A stretch of DNA of 64,000 nt from Parabacteroides acidifaciens (GCF_003363715.1 NZ_QREV01000016.1:1-64000); one strand, 5' to 3'. Shown: positions 8,724 through 17,021, counted from the first letter of the stretch. Numbers and translations: made by a program. The notes: generated by a model not told the origin, from the sequence alone.

Positions 8724-9815
8724 ATGAAACGTTTTTATTACATAGCAACCCTCGTTGCCGCCCTGTTCGCCTCCCTCTCCATGCAGGCGCAGGAGGAAGC
8801 CGGCAACGCGCAGCAGCAACAGCAGAGACGGCGCGGTCCCGAAGCGAGTCGTGGCGCCCGTGCCGACGAGAATAAAGAAGGCGGCATGCCCGAGTTGACC
8901 GTGCGTGCACAGGATATGAACGAACGGATGACGCAGCACGTCGGCAACGCCCGTTGGATGCGTGTCATCTACCGCCAGATAGACCTGACGAAGGAGCAGA
9001 ATGCGCCCCTTTACTATCCCACCCAGCCGATGAACGGACAGATGAACCTGTTCTCCATCATCTTCCAGCTGGTCTGCGAGGGTAAGCTCTCCGCCTACGA
9101 ATACCTGGACGGCTACGAGGACTTCAGCGACAACCGCAAGCTCGACCTGAAAGTCATGCTCGACCGCTGCCGCATCTACTACGAAGAGACGGCGGGTGCT
9201 AATAACGAACCGGCCAGCTTCGTCGTGAACGAAAGCGACATCCCTTCCGGCGATGTGCGTTCCTACTATGTGAAGGAAGCCTGGTACTTCGACCAGAACA
9301 ACTCCGTGTTCGATGTCAAGACACTGGCGATCTGCCCGATCCTGACGATCGTGGACGATATGGGACAGAACACGATGCCGATGTTCTGGATTCCGTACGA
9401 AGACCTCCGTCCCTACATCAACACCGCCTATATCATGACGTCTAACATCAACAACGCCATGACCTTCACGCTCGACGACTACTTCCGCCGCCGCATGTTC
9501 CAGGGCGATATCTTCAAGACGCAGAACCTGATGAACCAGCCTCTGCAAGCCTATTGCCCGACACCCGACTCGTTGAAACGCGAACAGGAACGCATCGAGA
9601 ACCAGCTCGTCACCTTCGAGAAGTCTCTCTACCTGCAACCCGACACCGCCCAGCTTGCCGCCGACACAAAAGGCAAAAAGACCAAGAGCGCAACCGTCTC
9701 CGCCCGCGGCCAGAAAACAGAAGCCGTCAAAGAAAGCAAGCAGAAGGAAGTCAAAGTAAAAGCCCCCAAAGCCCAGAAGAGCGCCCCGGTCCGGAGTGTA
9801 CGCCGGCGTCGGTAG
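8724..9815 (+). CDS. gldN: GldN/PorN type IX secretion ring protein
   Basis: 363 residues. A cleavable signal peptide (MKRFYYIATLVAALFASLSMQA) precedes a Gln/Arg-rich linker and the GldN domain, with its typical WMRVIYRQIDLTKEQNAPLYYP (about 77-98), MNLFSIIFQLVCEGKLSAYEYLDG, VKEAWYFDQNNSVFD and FRRRMFQGDIFKTQNL. It is periplasmic and binds GldK/PorK to build the ring. The C-terminal 80 residues are a Lys/Ala-rich basic tail (KGKKTKS..., KSAPVRSVRRRR), longer than the core domain needs. It ends 3 bp before the stop of the convergent regulator gene, with no terminator between them. Confidence 0.94.
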   Translation: MKRFYYIATLVAALFASLSMQAQEEAGNAQQQQQRRRGPEASRGARADENKEGGMPELTVRAQDMNERMTQHVGNARWMRVIYRQIDLTKEQNAPLYYPTQPMNGQMNLFSIIFQLVCEGKLSAYEYLDGYEDFSDNRKLDLKVMLDRCRIYYEETAGANNEPASFVVNESDIPSGDVRSYYVKEAWYFDQNNSVFDVKTLAICPILTIVDDMGQNTMPMFWIPYEDLRPYINTAYIMTSNINNAMTFTLDDYFRRRMFQGDIFKTQNLMNQPLQAYCPTPDSLKREQERIENQLVTFEKSLYLQPDTAQLAADTKGKKTKSATVSARGQKTEAVKESKQKEVKVKAPKAQKSAPVRSVRRRR

Positions 9816-9818
9816 TTG

Positions 9819-11789
9819 TTATACTAACCCCTGCAAAAACTCCTCCAACACCACCCCCGTCTCGACCAGTCCCAACCGTTTGCGCATGCGGCTACGGGCT
9901 TTGTTGACGCCGGAGCGGGAGATGCCTAAAGTAAGGGCGATTTCATCGTTGTTCAGTTTCAGGAACAGGAGCATGGCGATCAGTTCGTCCATGCGGGTCA
10001 GGTCGGCACACCGGCTGTGCAGGGCCGGAAGATAGTCCGGGCAAACCGACTGGAAGCTCTGCCGGAAGTTCGCCACCTCGCTGGGACCCGAGAGCGGTTT
10101 CGACAGTTTCGCATGCAGCTCGCTGATATCCCGCCGGCGCGAAGCCTCCTTGAGTTCCTGTTCCCGTTCGCCCAAGACCTGCGAGAGCTTGGCATATTGC
10201 TCATCCCGCGTATGCACCCCGTCCAAGAGAGAAGTAATCTGTGCCAGGCGCGCTTCGCTGACCCGGCGTAACAGCCGTTGCCGTTGCCGGAAATAAAGTC
10301 CGCCCGCCAGGAGAAGGAACGCTAATGCCCCCGTCGACACCCATGCTAACGTCAGCGTACGCCCTTTCAACGCCACCTCCGCCGTCAACGCCCGGTTCTC
10401 CTGCTCCTTGCGCCCCGTCTCGTAGCGCACGTTCGCACCGATAGCGGCGTTCAGTTTCTCTTCCCGGTTCAGCGAATCCGCCGCCGCCATGGCAGCAGGA
10501 TATAACGCCGCCATTTCGCGCAACCGTCCTTCCCGTACATACCAGTCGAGCAAGACGTGCGACGAGGCGGCATACTGCTCTTGCCAATCCATCTGCGCCA
10601 ACTCGCCCACCGCCTGCTCCATCAGCCGGATACCTTCGCCCGTTGATCCCGAGGCAGCCAACACCTGTCCGTAGAGGAATCGCGCCGGCACCTTGTCCAC
10701 CAAGCGTGCCGCCGTACTGTCAGCATAAAGCGCGGCCGCCTCCCGGAGCAGTTCCGGGGCGAGGCCCGTGTACGGTCCGCCATCGGCTTCGCCGGCAGCC
10801 GAGAGTTGCAGCTCAATAGCCGTACGCCGGCAGATGTAAACCCGCGTCCGGTCGCCCGTCCGTCGGGCTACCTCCTCCGCCTTGCTGTTGTAGAAGAAGG
10901 CCGAGTCCCATCGGTGCAGTTCCGAGAAAGCCAACGAGCGGAAGCGGCAAAGGTCGCTCAACAGGAAACTGTCCGCCGCTAAGGAACACTCCAACGCGTC
11001 GGCCGTCGTCTCAAGCGCCTTGTCGTTGAGGCTGAACGAGCTGTAGAGCGCCGCCAGGTTGGCGTAGGCATAGACCGTCCCCTGTGTCGGGCGGGCGGCA
11101 GGCTCATGATGTCCCGCCTTGCCGCTCGTCCACCGTCCGCGCTCGATTGCTTCGATAAAGAGCTGTGCCGCCTTTTCATACTCCCCGTTGCGGCGGTAGT
11201 AGTAGCCGAGGAAACTTAGCACGTACGGCGCATCCTTCGTCCGTCCGCCCCGGCGCAGCGCCTCGACGGCGCGTTCCTGCATCGCAATGGCGGCCTGCGG
11301 CGTCCGGCTCCAATAGTTGTAGACACGCGCCATGGCGTCGGCGGCGAAAAGCTCCTGCGCTAAGTCGGCGGCCGGCGGGGTGCCGGCAAAGGCATCTGCC
11401 AGGCGGAGGGCTTCCTCGCCGTCGTTTGCCGTGCTGTGGTTGAGCGCCGAGACGGCAGGCAGGAGCGGATGCATATAGCGCGCGAGGAACGGATGATCCG
11501 AGGTGCGCAGGCTGTCGAAGAAAGCCGTCAGCGTCTCCGGCCGGCGACTGTCGTTACCCGAACGCAGCAGGGCGAGGCAGAGGTTGGAGACGGCCTCCTT
11601 CAACGTGTCCGGATTGCCCGCCGGATGTTCGGGTAGCTCGCGGAGCACGCGGCGCGAGAGGACGATCGCCGAGTCATATTGGCGTGTCTCATACAGCCGC
11701 GTGGCGGTACGGGCCGCCTCAGTGAGTTCGTCTTGTGCGAAGGCGTAGCAGGGGAGGATAAGGAGCAAAAAGAGGAGCAGGTGTTTCAT
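9819..11789 (-). CDS. Membrane TPR regulator with C-terminal HTH
   Basis: 656 residues from the ATG at 11789. A signal peptide (MKHLLLFLLLILPCYAFA) leads into helical TPR-like repeats (about 25-450), such as LGYYYRRNGEYEKAAQLFIEAI. One membrane helix (LAWVSTGALAFLLLAGGLYF, about 483-502) is followed by a coiled coil and a LuxR-like helix-turn-helix near the C-terminus (FLKLNNDEIALTLGISRSGVNKARSRMRKRLG). This layout, with sensor outside and DNA-binding domain inside, is a recurring Bacteroidetes one-component regulator. The target is unknown; its gene faces the type IX secretion operon tail to tail. Codons are GC-rich, which produces many shadow frames. Confidence 0.85.
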   Translation of the reverse strand: MKHLLLFLLLILPCYAFAQDELTEAARTATRLYETRQYDSAIVLSRRVLRELPEHPAGNPDTLKEAVSNLCLALLRSGNDSRRPETLTAFFDSLRTSDHPFLARYMHPLLPAVSALNHSTANDGEEALRLADAFAGTPPAADLAQELFAADAMARVYNYWSRTPQAAIAMQERAVEALRRGGRTKDAPYVLSFLGYYYRRNGEYEKAAQLFIEAIERGRWTSGKAGHHEPAARPTQGTVYAYANLAALYSSFSLNDKALETTADALECSLAADSFLLSDLCRFRSLAFSELHRWDSAFFYNSKAEEVARRTGDRTRVYICRRTAIELQLSAAGEADGGPYTGLAPELLREAAALYADSTAARLVDKVPARFLYGQVLAASGSTGEGIRLMEQAVGELAQMDWQEQYAASSHVLLDWYVREGRLREMAALYPAAMAAADSLNREEKLNAAIGANVRYETGRKEQENRALTAEVALKGRTLTLAWVSTGALAFLLLAGGLYFRQRQRLLRRVSEARLAQITSLLDGVHTRDEQYAKLSQVLGEREQELKEASRRRDISELHAKLSKPLSGPSEVANFRQSFQSVCPDYLPALHSRCADLTRMDELIAMLLFLKLNNDEIALTLGISRSGVNKARSRMRKRLGLVETGVVLEEFLQGLV

Positions 11790-11933
11790 GATACCGCGTT
11801 TTATGTCGTTTTCGGGGGTAAAGATAGGTATTTCATGCATTTGTCCCACGGTTTGTCCCACGGCTTTTTATGGCGGTAAGCAAAGTAAACCATACTTTTG
11901 CAGCGGTCGGGTGAAACAATTACCTGCCTGAAT

Positions 11934-11965
11934 GTTGGTAAACCTGAAACCTTTCCCTATATTTG
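11934..11965 (+). promoter_or_regulatory. Promoter facing the hairpin RNA region
   Basis: TTG at 11934-11936, 21 bp, then TATATTTG at 11958-11965 match the Bacteroidetes consensus and point rightwards, where no protein gene follows for 750 bp. Transcription would start near 11972 and could end at the terminator at 12241-12269. A second -7-like box, TACTTTTG, lies at 11893-11900. Confidence 0.55.
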
Positions 11966-12060
11966 CCGTGCGAGTGCAGCAGAAGACCCGCAAGCCCGGA
12001 GCGCCGGTGCTTCCCTCTGTCCGCCCTCGGCATATATTGATTTCGGAAAGCGTTTTAAGA

Positions 12061-12269
12061 TATCATCTCTTGCCAATCGAACTTCGCAACTTTGATTCAT
12101 TACTGGAGAGATGGTAGCAACAAACGCTCACGTGCATTGTTTGTATATAGGTGGCCCCCTCGGCCGTATATATAGGATAATGGCGTGAGTGCTGTTGCTT
12201 ATCTTCAGTAAAGGTAATGCGAAGACCTGATTGGCAAGATAAGCGTAAACAGTAACTCACGCTTTTTTT
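12061..12269 (+). ncRNA. Candidate structured RNA, rod-like hairpin (6S-like?)
   Basis: The two halves of 12069-12238 pair as a long, interrupted rod: CTTGCCAATC 12069-12078 with GATTGGCAAG 12229-12238; CTTCGCA 12082-12088 with TGCGAAG 12218-12224; TTACTG 12100-12105 with CAGTAA 12206-12211; AGCAAC 12116-12121 with GTTGCT 12194-12199; CTCACG 12127-12132 with CGTGAG 12184-12189; then an apical GGCC/GGCC hairpin flanked by TATATA. An intrinsic terminator follows at once and a good promoter lies upstream. The size and the rod with interior bubbles recall 6S RNA, including the Bacteroidetes 6S-Flavo family, but no primary motif was matched. A miniature inverted-repeat element is the main alternative. 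Confidence 0.5.
12241..12269 (+). terminator. Intrinsic terminator of the hairpin RNA
   Basis: AAGCGT (12241-12246) pairs with ACGCTT (12259-12264), followed by a run of seven T (12263-12269). It directly abuts the rod-like hairpin and has no protein gene in front of it. Confidence 0.6.
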
Positions 12270-12293
12270 GTGCCCGTATGTGTAGGGGCGGTT

Positions 12294-12500
12294 TCTCACC
12301 GGTGGTGAGGTTATAAGGTCACCGATGGTGAGGTGGTAAGGTTGGAGATGGTGAGGTGGTAACATCACGGACGACGATGTGGTAACATAGCAGAGCCAGA
12401 TGTGGTAAGTTCATAGAGCGTGAAGCGGTAAGTTCATGGACTGTGAAGTGGTAAGTTCATAGAGCATGAAGTGGTAAGGTCACGGGCTGTGAATAAATAG
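12294..12500. repeat. 23-bp tandem array, nine units
   Basis: Nine consecutive units of exactly 23 bp begin at 12294, 12317, 12340, 12363, 12386, 12409, 12432, 12455 and 12478. Eight end in TAA and most in GGTGGTAA or a close variant; the last is degenerate. Units 1, 2 and 6-9 carry a small dyad whose arms change together: TCACC/GGTGA in units 1-2, TCAT/ATGA in unit 8, TCAC/GTGA in unit 9, and TCAT/GTGA in 6-7. The array starts directly after a GTAGGGGCGG half-repeat (12282-12291) and ends 5 bp before the large repeat DR1. It is not a CRISPR: there are no unrelated spacers. Confidence 0.85.
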
Positions 12501-12505
12501 CTAAA

Positions 12506-12699
12506 ACTCCCTCCCCCGCTTTCGCGGGTACTCCCTCTATAAACAGAGGGAGAGCTTGAGATAGTTTTAGATGCTATGGCAGACACTATATAAACTGATT
12601 ATAAACTGTTACTAATACATAAACTAATTATAAACTAATACATCCTACAGCTCTCCCTCTATTTATAGAGGGAGTACCCGCGAAAGCGGGGGAGGGAGT
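12506..12699. repeat. Large composite repeat, left copy (DR1)
   Basis: A 51-bp arm (12506-12556) beginning ACTCCCTCCCCCGC is inverted, with a single mismatch, at 12649-12699. The 92 bp between them are A/T-rich and include AGATAGTTTTAGATGCTATG (12559-12578). The whole is a 194-bp palindrome-like element. Each arm itself has two small stems, CCCGC/GCGGG and CTCCCTCT/AGAGGGAG. A second copy in the same orientation lies beyond the nuclease gene. Confidence 0.88.
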
Positions 12700-12733
12700 A
12701 TACATATTATATAATATAAACAACACATACACC

Positions 12734-13126
12734 ATGCAACACTCCAACCGCCCCACTCTTCTCACCTTCCGCCGCGAACTCCGTACCGCCGGAACGCCGG
12801 CCGAAGCCTTCCTCTGGACCCGACTCAAAGGGCGGCAGATGAACGGAATGCGTTTCCGCCGGCAGTTCAGCGTAGACTGCTTCATACTCGATTTCTATTG
12901 TCCCGAATGCCGCCTGGCCGTCGAGCTGGACGGGGCGGGGCATTTCACGGAAGAGGGGCGCATCTATGACGAGGCACGGACTGAGTATCTCGGGCAGCTG
13001 CACGGGATACGGGTGATCAGGTTTGAGAATAGGGAGGTGTTCGAGCATATAGAAGGGGTGCTGGGGGAGATACGGGGGGAGATGTTACAACTCCCTCCCC
13101 CGCTCGCGCGGGTACTCCCTCTATGA
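12734..13126 (+). CDS. DUF559 family endonuclease-fold protein
   Basis: 130 residues, no signal peptide. This is the DUF559 family, related to the Vsr/PD-(D/E)XK nuclease fold. Visible family blocks are AEAFLWTRLKGRQMNGMRFRRQ (about 24-44), D53 in ILDFYC, E64 and D66 in VELDG, H70 in GAGHF, and the closing IRVIRFENREVFEHIEGVL. The conserved domain ends near residue 117; the final dozen residues (QLPPPLARVLPL) and the stop codon are encoded by the first 37 bases of the direct repeat at 13090. The gene is alone between two copies of that repeat, so gene and repeats look like one unit. Nuclease activity and target are inferred, not known. Confidence 0.88.
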   Translation: MQHSNRPTLLTFRRELRTAGTPAEAFLWTRLKGRQMNGMRFRRQFSVDCFILDFYCPECRLAVELDGAGHFTEEGRIYDEARTEYLGQLHGIRVIRFENREVFEHIEGVLGEIRGEMLQLPPPLARVLPL

Positions 13127-13316
13127 ATAGAGGGAGAGCTTTAGATAGTTTTAGATGCTATGCTTGACACACAAACTTGAGATAGTTTTAGATGCTATGT
13201 CAGACACTATAATAAACTAAGTATAAACTGTTACATCAACTGATTATTAACTGTTACATCCTTTAGCTCTCCCTCTGTTTATAGAGGGAGTACCCGCCGC
13301 AGGCGGGGGAGGGAGT
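13090..13316. repeat. Large composite repeat, right copy (DR2)
   Basis: Same orientation as DR1. The left arm at 13090-13140 and the inverted right arm at 13265-13316 each match DR1 with only a few changes. The interior is related to that of DR1 but 33 bp longer, because the block AGATAGTTTTAGATGCTATG is present twice (13143-13162 and 13180-13199). The left arm supplies the end of the nuclease gene; the right arm ends 19 bp before the next start codon. Confidence 0.88.
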
Positions 13317-13335
13317 AACTAAACACAACATCATC

Positions 13336-16300
13336 ATGAAAACAACCCTCTTCCTCCTCTCCCTCCTCCTCCTTTCCCTCCCGGCAAAGGCGCAAGGCGG
13401 TGGAACAGACCCCGAGAAAACCTTCTGGCACGACCAGCTCACAGACGTAAGCGTCGGCAGTAGTTCCGACAGCCCGACCGACGTCGCCTTGTCCGTCACC
13501 GACAACGACACCACCTACACCGTCAAAACCGCGAAAGGCCTCGCCTGGATTGCCAAAGTCACAAACGACGGCCTCTTCTATAAGGCAGATGACGAAACTA
13601 ACACCGCCAACTACCCCCACCGCCCCGGCTTCGAGGGCTGCACGGTCGAGCTGTACGGTTCTTTAACCGACGACAGCCTCTCCCTCCGCGACCACTACTG
13701 GACGCCGATAGGGGACAACCTCAGTAAACCTTTCAAAGGCGCCTTCGACGGCAACCATAAGCTTGTGGCGGGGCTGAAGGCGGATACGACGGTAACAACG
13801 CAAGGTGCTTTTGTCAACGTCGGCCTGTTCGGGTCTATAAAAAATGCTTTGGTCAGCAACGTCGGTGTTTGGGTTGCGGCGGAAGGGATAAAAGGCAACG
13901 CACCTAATTGCTATGCCGGTGGCATAGCCGGTTATAGCGGAAACAGCACTATCCGCAACTGCTTCGTCTCTGGTGATGCCGGTGCTACTATAACGGGGGA
14001 AGGTTCATGTTCGGTTGGCGGTATCGTCGGGGATAATTATGGGACAGTGGAGAACTGTTATGCAACCGTCGATGTATCTGCGTCGGGTAGTAAAAGTATT
14101 TATGCCGGTGGAATAGCCGGTACTAATGAACTAGGTCACTCTATCACTTCCGTGTATGCCACAGGAAAGGTTGAGGGGACAAACACCTCCTCTAACTACT
14201 ATGTCGGCGGTATCACCGGCACTAACTACGGCACTCTCTCCAAAGCCCTCGCCTTGAACAAGAAGGGACTGTCGGGGAGTACTTCCGGTTCTGGTAATCA
14301 GCCTTACCTCGGACGTATATCCGGTTATAAAGGCTCTTCTTCCTCCTTCTCGCAGTGCTACGCCTCTACCAAGATTAATATAACGTCTACACCTGATGGC
14401 AGTTACTTCGACGGCATCGACGCCGGCCTCACCACCGACCTTTTCCTCTTCCCGACCGGCGGTGAAGGTGCCGTCTGGACAACCAGCGGCACCGGCACGC
14501 CCCCCGACAACCTGCCGAAACTCAGCACCTTCAGTGCTGTTGCCTCAGCTGGCAACCCCGGTCAACCCGCGCTTGCCAAGGCTGAGTATCTGGAAGAGCT
14601 TCCTCTTGGTAAAGAGGGGAATCCGTATGTGATAGACATCTCGTCGGTTTCTTCGGGGGATAGTAAGAACCAGTACAACTATTCCAACGGCCTCATCACC
14701 CTCCTGAAGCCCGACTCCTGCTATCTCATTAAGGGTAAAAACAGCAGCAACGTCCGCACCCTGACCCTTACGCCGGAGACCGGTACGCCAAATGACCTGT
14801 CGAAACCCTACCACCTCTACGCCCAAGCCGGTTGCGCCCTCGACACCCTCCTCGTCCCGGCAGGCACCGCCTGCATCATCCAGGGCGACAGCCTCCGCTC
14901 CAAATCCTGCCAGGTCAGAGGCGGCACGCTGACGATGGAGGTGCCGGTGGTGCTCGAGATGCCGAAGGCAAAAGGGTCGAGTGGGAACTACTGGCAGTAT
15001 AGCAGTCTCTATATCGACGGCGGCAGCGTGACGGTGAATGATACGTTGAGGGCGTATGTGTCCGGCGGCTATGGCATCTATACCCAATCCTCTTCCAAGC
15101 TCACGATCGGAAGCAAAGGGGTTGTCTATGCTTATGGATCAGACCGGGGATGTAACCTGTTTAGTAACTCACAAGTAGTGATTGAAGACGGCGGCATCCT
15201 GCGGGCAGCAGGAGGTTTGGACGCTTTATATATCGGAAGCAGCAGTTCTCTCTCTTTCCCGGCAATAAAATGGGAGTTCTACTACTCTTTTCTTGACGAC
15301 GCCAGACTGACACTAAAGAAGAACGGCGGCAACGAGGTTGCCGCCACCTTCTCCGAGAAGGTGTTCGGTTCCTATTTCACCGAGGCAGAATCGTTCGCCG
15401 CCAATGTAGAGGGCAATACCACCGTCTATAACTTATATCAGGAGGGGAGCGCTACACCGTTTAACGGTCGTGTGTCGATAAACGGACAATATGCAACTAC
15501 CTATACAAACGAGTTTACTGCACCGGAAAGTAGCGGGTTGCAGTATTATGGCTATGTGGGGCTGCCAATGGAGGAGTTTACTACTCCCCCGGATAGCATA
15601 ACCCTGACCAACCAATACACATATCGAGTAGGGAAGGTGGATAAAGATACGCACTTCGACAACGTGCTTTCCTGTAAGGTGAAGAAGTTGTGTATAACGA
15701 CGAGAGGGACTAACCATGTCCTACTGAAAGGTGTTACCATCACCGACAGCCTGTTGGTGAAGGAGGACGCTTTCTTCTATTTGTTAGACAATACCGTTAA
15801 TATGCTCGGGAATGTCCGGGTGGAGCATGGCGGCTCTTTAACTTTGAATATAGGCGGCAACGGTACACTCGCGTCGACTACTTTTGCGAACAGCGGTACT
15901 TTTATCGATCGGATCGGCCTGGTCGACCGGGTCAAAGCCTCCGTTACCTCTGGCGACACCCTTCTCATCTCCCGCCCGTCCGTTAGCGGGACGGCGGAGG
16001 TCGCTCCCGGCGGCAAGACTACGCTGACGGTTGCCGGCGTCTCGGAGCAACAGGGGGCGAACAACACTCCTGACCTCACGTATGTTTACGATTGGCAGGA
16101 ATGGAAAGAAGACACAGGCTGGACTTTTGTGAGCTTTGGAGGTTCTGCTTCTTTAGAAGTGGGGAAAGGCAAGTACCGTTGCAAGGTCGCTTATCAGCTG
16201 AAGGATGCCGGCGAAACCTCTTCTGCCTATACCGCCCTTTGCTCCCTCCCCGTCGAAGTGACCGAGAAGAGCGCGCCTCCCTACATCCCGCCTGTCGTCA

Positions 16301-16788
16301 GCTACTACACGGTCACCCTGCCGGAGGTCGAAGGCGCACGGCTGGACAAGACGGGCAGCCATACGGTCGAGGAGGGCTACAGCTTCCCTTTCCGCCTGAC
16401 GCTCGACGCCGACTACGACCGGTCCCAGCCTGTCGTTACCATCGACCGCCGCGGCACTGAGACGCTCACGCCGGAGGTGCTGGCGGACGGCTCGCTCAAA
16501 TACCGCATCCGCGATGTGGAGCAGGACCTCACGGTCTCGATCACCGGCATCGTCCGCAATGACGACCCGACGGCCACGGGCTCCGTGCCCGCTGCCGACG
16601 TCTGTGTCCGTTCCTTCGGCAACCTCCTCCACATCACCGTCCCTGCCCCGACGTCCGCCCGCCTCTACGACTTCCACGGCCGCCTCCTCCGCACTGCCCT
16701 CCTGCCGGCAGGCAGTAGCACGCTGCCGAAACCGGCCGGGCCGTGCATCGTAGTCCTCGGCGGCGAGTCGTTCAAGGTGGGGGATTGA
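13336..16788 (+). CDS. Large GLUG-repeat surface protein with type IX sorting tail
   Basis: 1150 residues with a signal peptide (MKTTLFLLSLLLLSLPAKA). The first third has GLUG-type repeats (YAGGIAGYSGNSTIRNCF, VGGIVGDNYGTVENCYA, YAGGIAGTN, VGGITGTNYG; about residues 190-300), seen in adhesin-like surface proteins. The middle is low-identity beta-rich sequence. The last ~65 residues (VCVRSFGNLLHIT..., RLYDFHGRLLRTALLPAGS, IVVLGG) fit a type A C-terminal sorting domain, which directs secretion through the type IX system and is usually cleaved. It is therefore a likely client of the gldKLMN operon 3.5 kb upstream. Its ligand cannot be read from the sequence. No promoter of its own was seen outside DR2. 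Confidence 0.85.
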   Translation: MKTTLFLLSLLLLSLPAKAQGGGTDPEKTFWHDQLTDVSVGSSSDSPTDVALSVTDNDTTYTVKTAKGLAWIAKVTNDGLFYKADDETNTANYPHRPGFEGCTVELYGSLTDDSLSLRDHYWTPIGDNLSKPFKGAFDGNHKLVAGLKADTTVTTQGAFVNVGLFGSIKNALVSNVGVWVAAEGIKGNAPNCYAGGIAGYSGNSTIRNCFVSGDAGATITGEGSCSVGGIVGDNYGTVENCYATVDVSASGSKSIYAGGIAGTNELGHSITSVYATGKVEGTNTSSNYYVGGITGTNYGTLSKALALNKKGLSGSTSGSGNQPYLGRISGYKGSSSSFSQCYASTKINITSTPDGSYFDGIDAGLTTDLFLFPTGGEGAVWTTSGTGTPPDNLPKLSTFSAVASAGNPGQPALAKAEYLEELPLGKEGNPYVIDISSVSSGDSKNQYNYSNGLITLLKPDSCYLIKGKNSSNVRTLTLTPETGTPNDLSKPYHLYAQAGCALDTLLVPAGTACIIQGDSLRSKSCQVRGGTLTMEVPVVLEMPKAKGSSGNYWQYSSLYIDGGSVTVNDTLRAYVSGGYGIYTQSSSKLTIGSKGVVYAYGSDRGCNLFSNSQVVIEDGGILRAAGGLDALYIGSSSSLSFPAIKWEFYYSFLDDARLTLKKNGGNEVAATFSEKVFGSYFTEAESFAANVEGNTTVYNLYQEGSATPFNGRVSINGQYATTYTNEFTAPESSGLQYYGYVGLPMEEFTTPPDSITLTNQYTYRVGKVDKDTHFDNVLSCKVKKLCITTRGTNHVLLKGVTITDSLLVKEDAFFYLLDNTVNMLGNVRVEHGGSLTLNIGGNGTLASTTFANSGTFIDRIGLVDRVKASVTSGDTLLISRPSVSGTAEVAPGGKTTLTVAGVSEQQGANNTPDLTYVYDWQEWKEDTGWTFVSFGGSASLEVGKGKYRCKVAYQLKDAGETSSAYTALCSLPVEVTEKSAPPYIPPVVSYYTVTLPEVEGARLDKTGSHTVEEGYSFPFRLTLDADYDRSQPVVTIDRRGTETLTPEVLADGSLKYRIRDVEQDLTVSITGIVRNDDPTATGSVPAADVCVRSFGNLLHITVPAPTSARLYDFHGRLLRTALLPAGSSTLPKPAGPCIVVLGGESFKVGD

Positions 16789-16969
16789 TGGGTGGATAAA
16801 CACCCGGCCTTGCCGGATTCCTCTGTGGGTTTCAACCTCCTTTCAAATACCTGCAACCTCGCTTTGCATGAAAGGGGCTAAAGCCCGCAGAGGAAGAGGC
16901 TTTGCCTCATGTCCTTTTCCCCCGTCCGTTGAAACGGCCGGCAAAAGAGAAACTGCGGCGGTGGGCGGC

Positions 16970-16994
16970 CCGCAATCTTTCATAGAGATTGCGG
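16970..16994. terminator. Hairpin between surface protein and toxin-antitoxin island
   Basis: CCGCAATCT (16970-16978) pairs perfectly with AGATTGCGG (16986-16994) across seven bases. It lies in a 276-bp spacer (16789-17064) that otherwise holds only small palindromes. No T run follows, so terminator function is tentative; it also overlaps the first bases of the left direct repeat. Confidence 0.45.
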
Positions 16995-17021
16995 ATATCT
17001 CGGATTATTACTATATCTTTG
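16989..17021 (+). promoter_or_regulatory. Likely promoter of the nucleotidyltransferase gene
   Basis: TATCTTTG at 17014-17021 is a perfect -7 element, with TTG at 16989-16991 about 22 bp upstream, slightly long. The start codon is 43 bp further on. Most of the promoter lies inside the 27-bp repeat at 16991-17017. Confidence 0.5.
16991..17017. repeat. 27-bp direct repeat, left side of island
   Basis: The 27 bp starting GCGGATATCTCGGATTATT recur at 18247-18273 in the same orientation with one mismatch. The pair encloses exactly four small genes. Confidence 0.8.

Noticed and set aside
8604-9638. 344-codon open frame opposite gldN
   Set aside because: Shadow of gldN; it also runs across the palindromic repeat and has no recognisable domain.
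12294-12500. CRISPR array
   Set aside because: The units are similar throughout, with no unique spacers between constant repeats, 23 bp is too short, and no cas genes are present.
12506-13316. Insertion sequence
   Set aside because: The element has long inverted arms and a nuclease-fold gene, but no DDE, HUH or serine recombinase motif and no visible target-site duplication, so it is described as a repeat-nuclease cassette instead.
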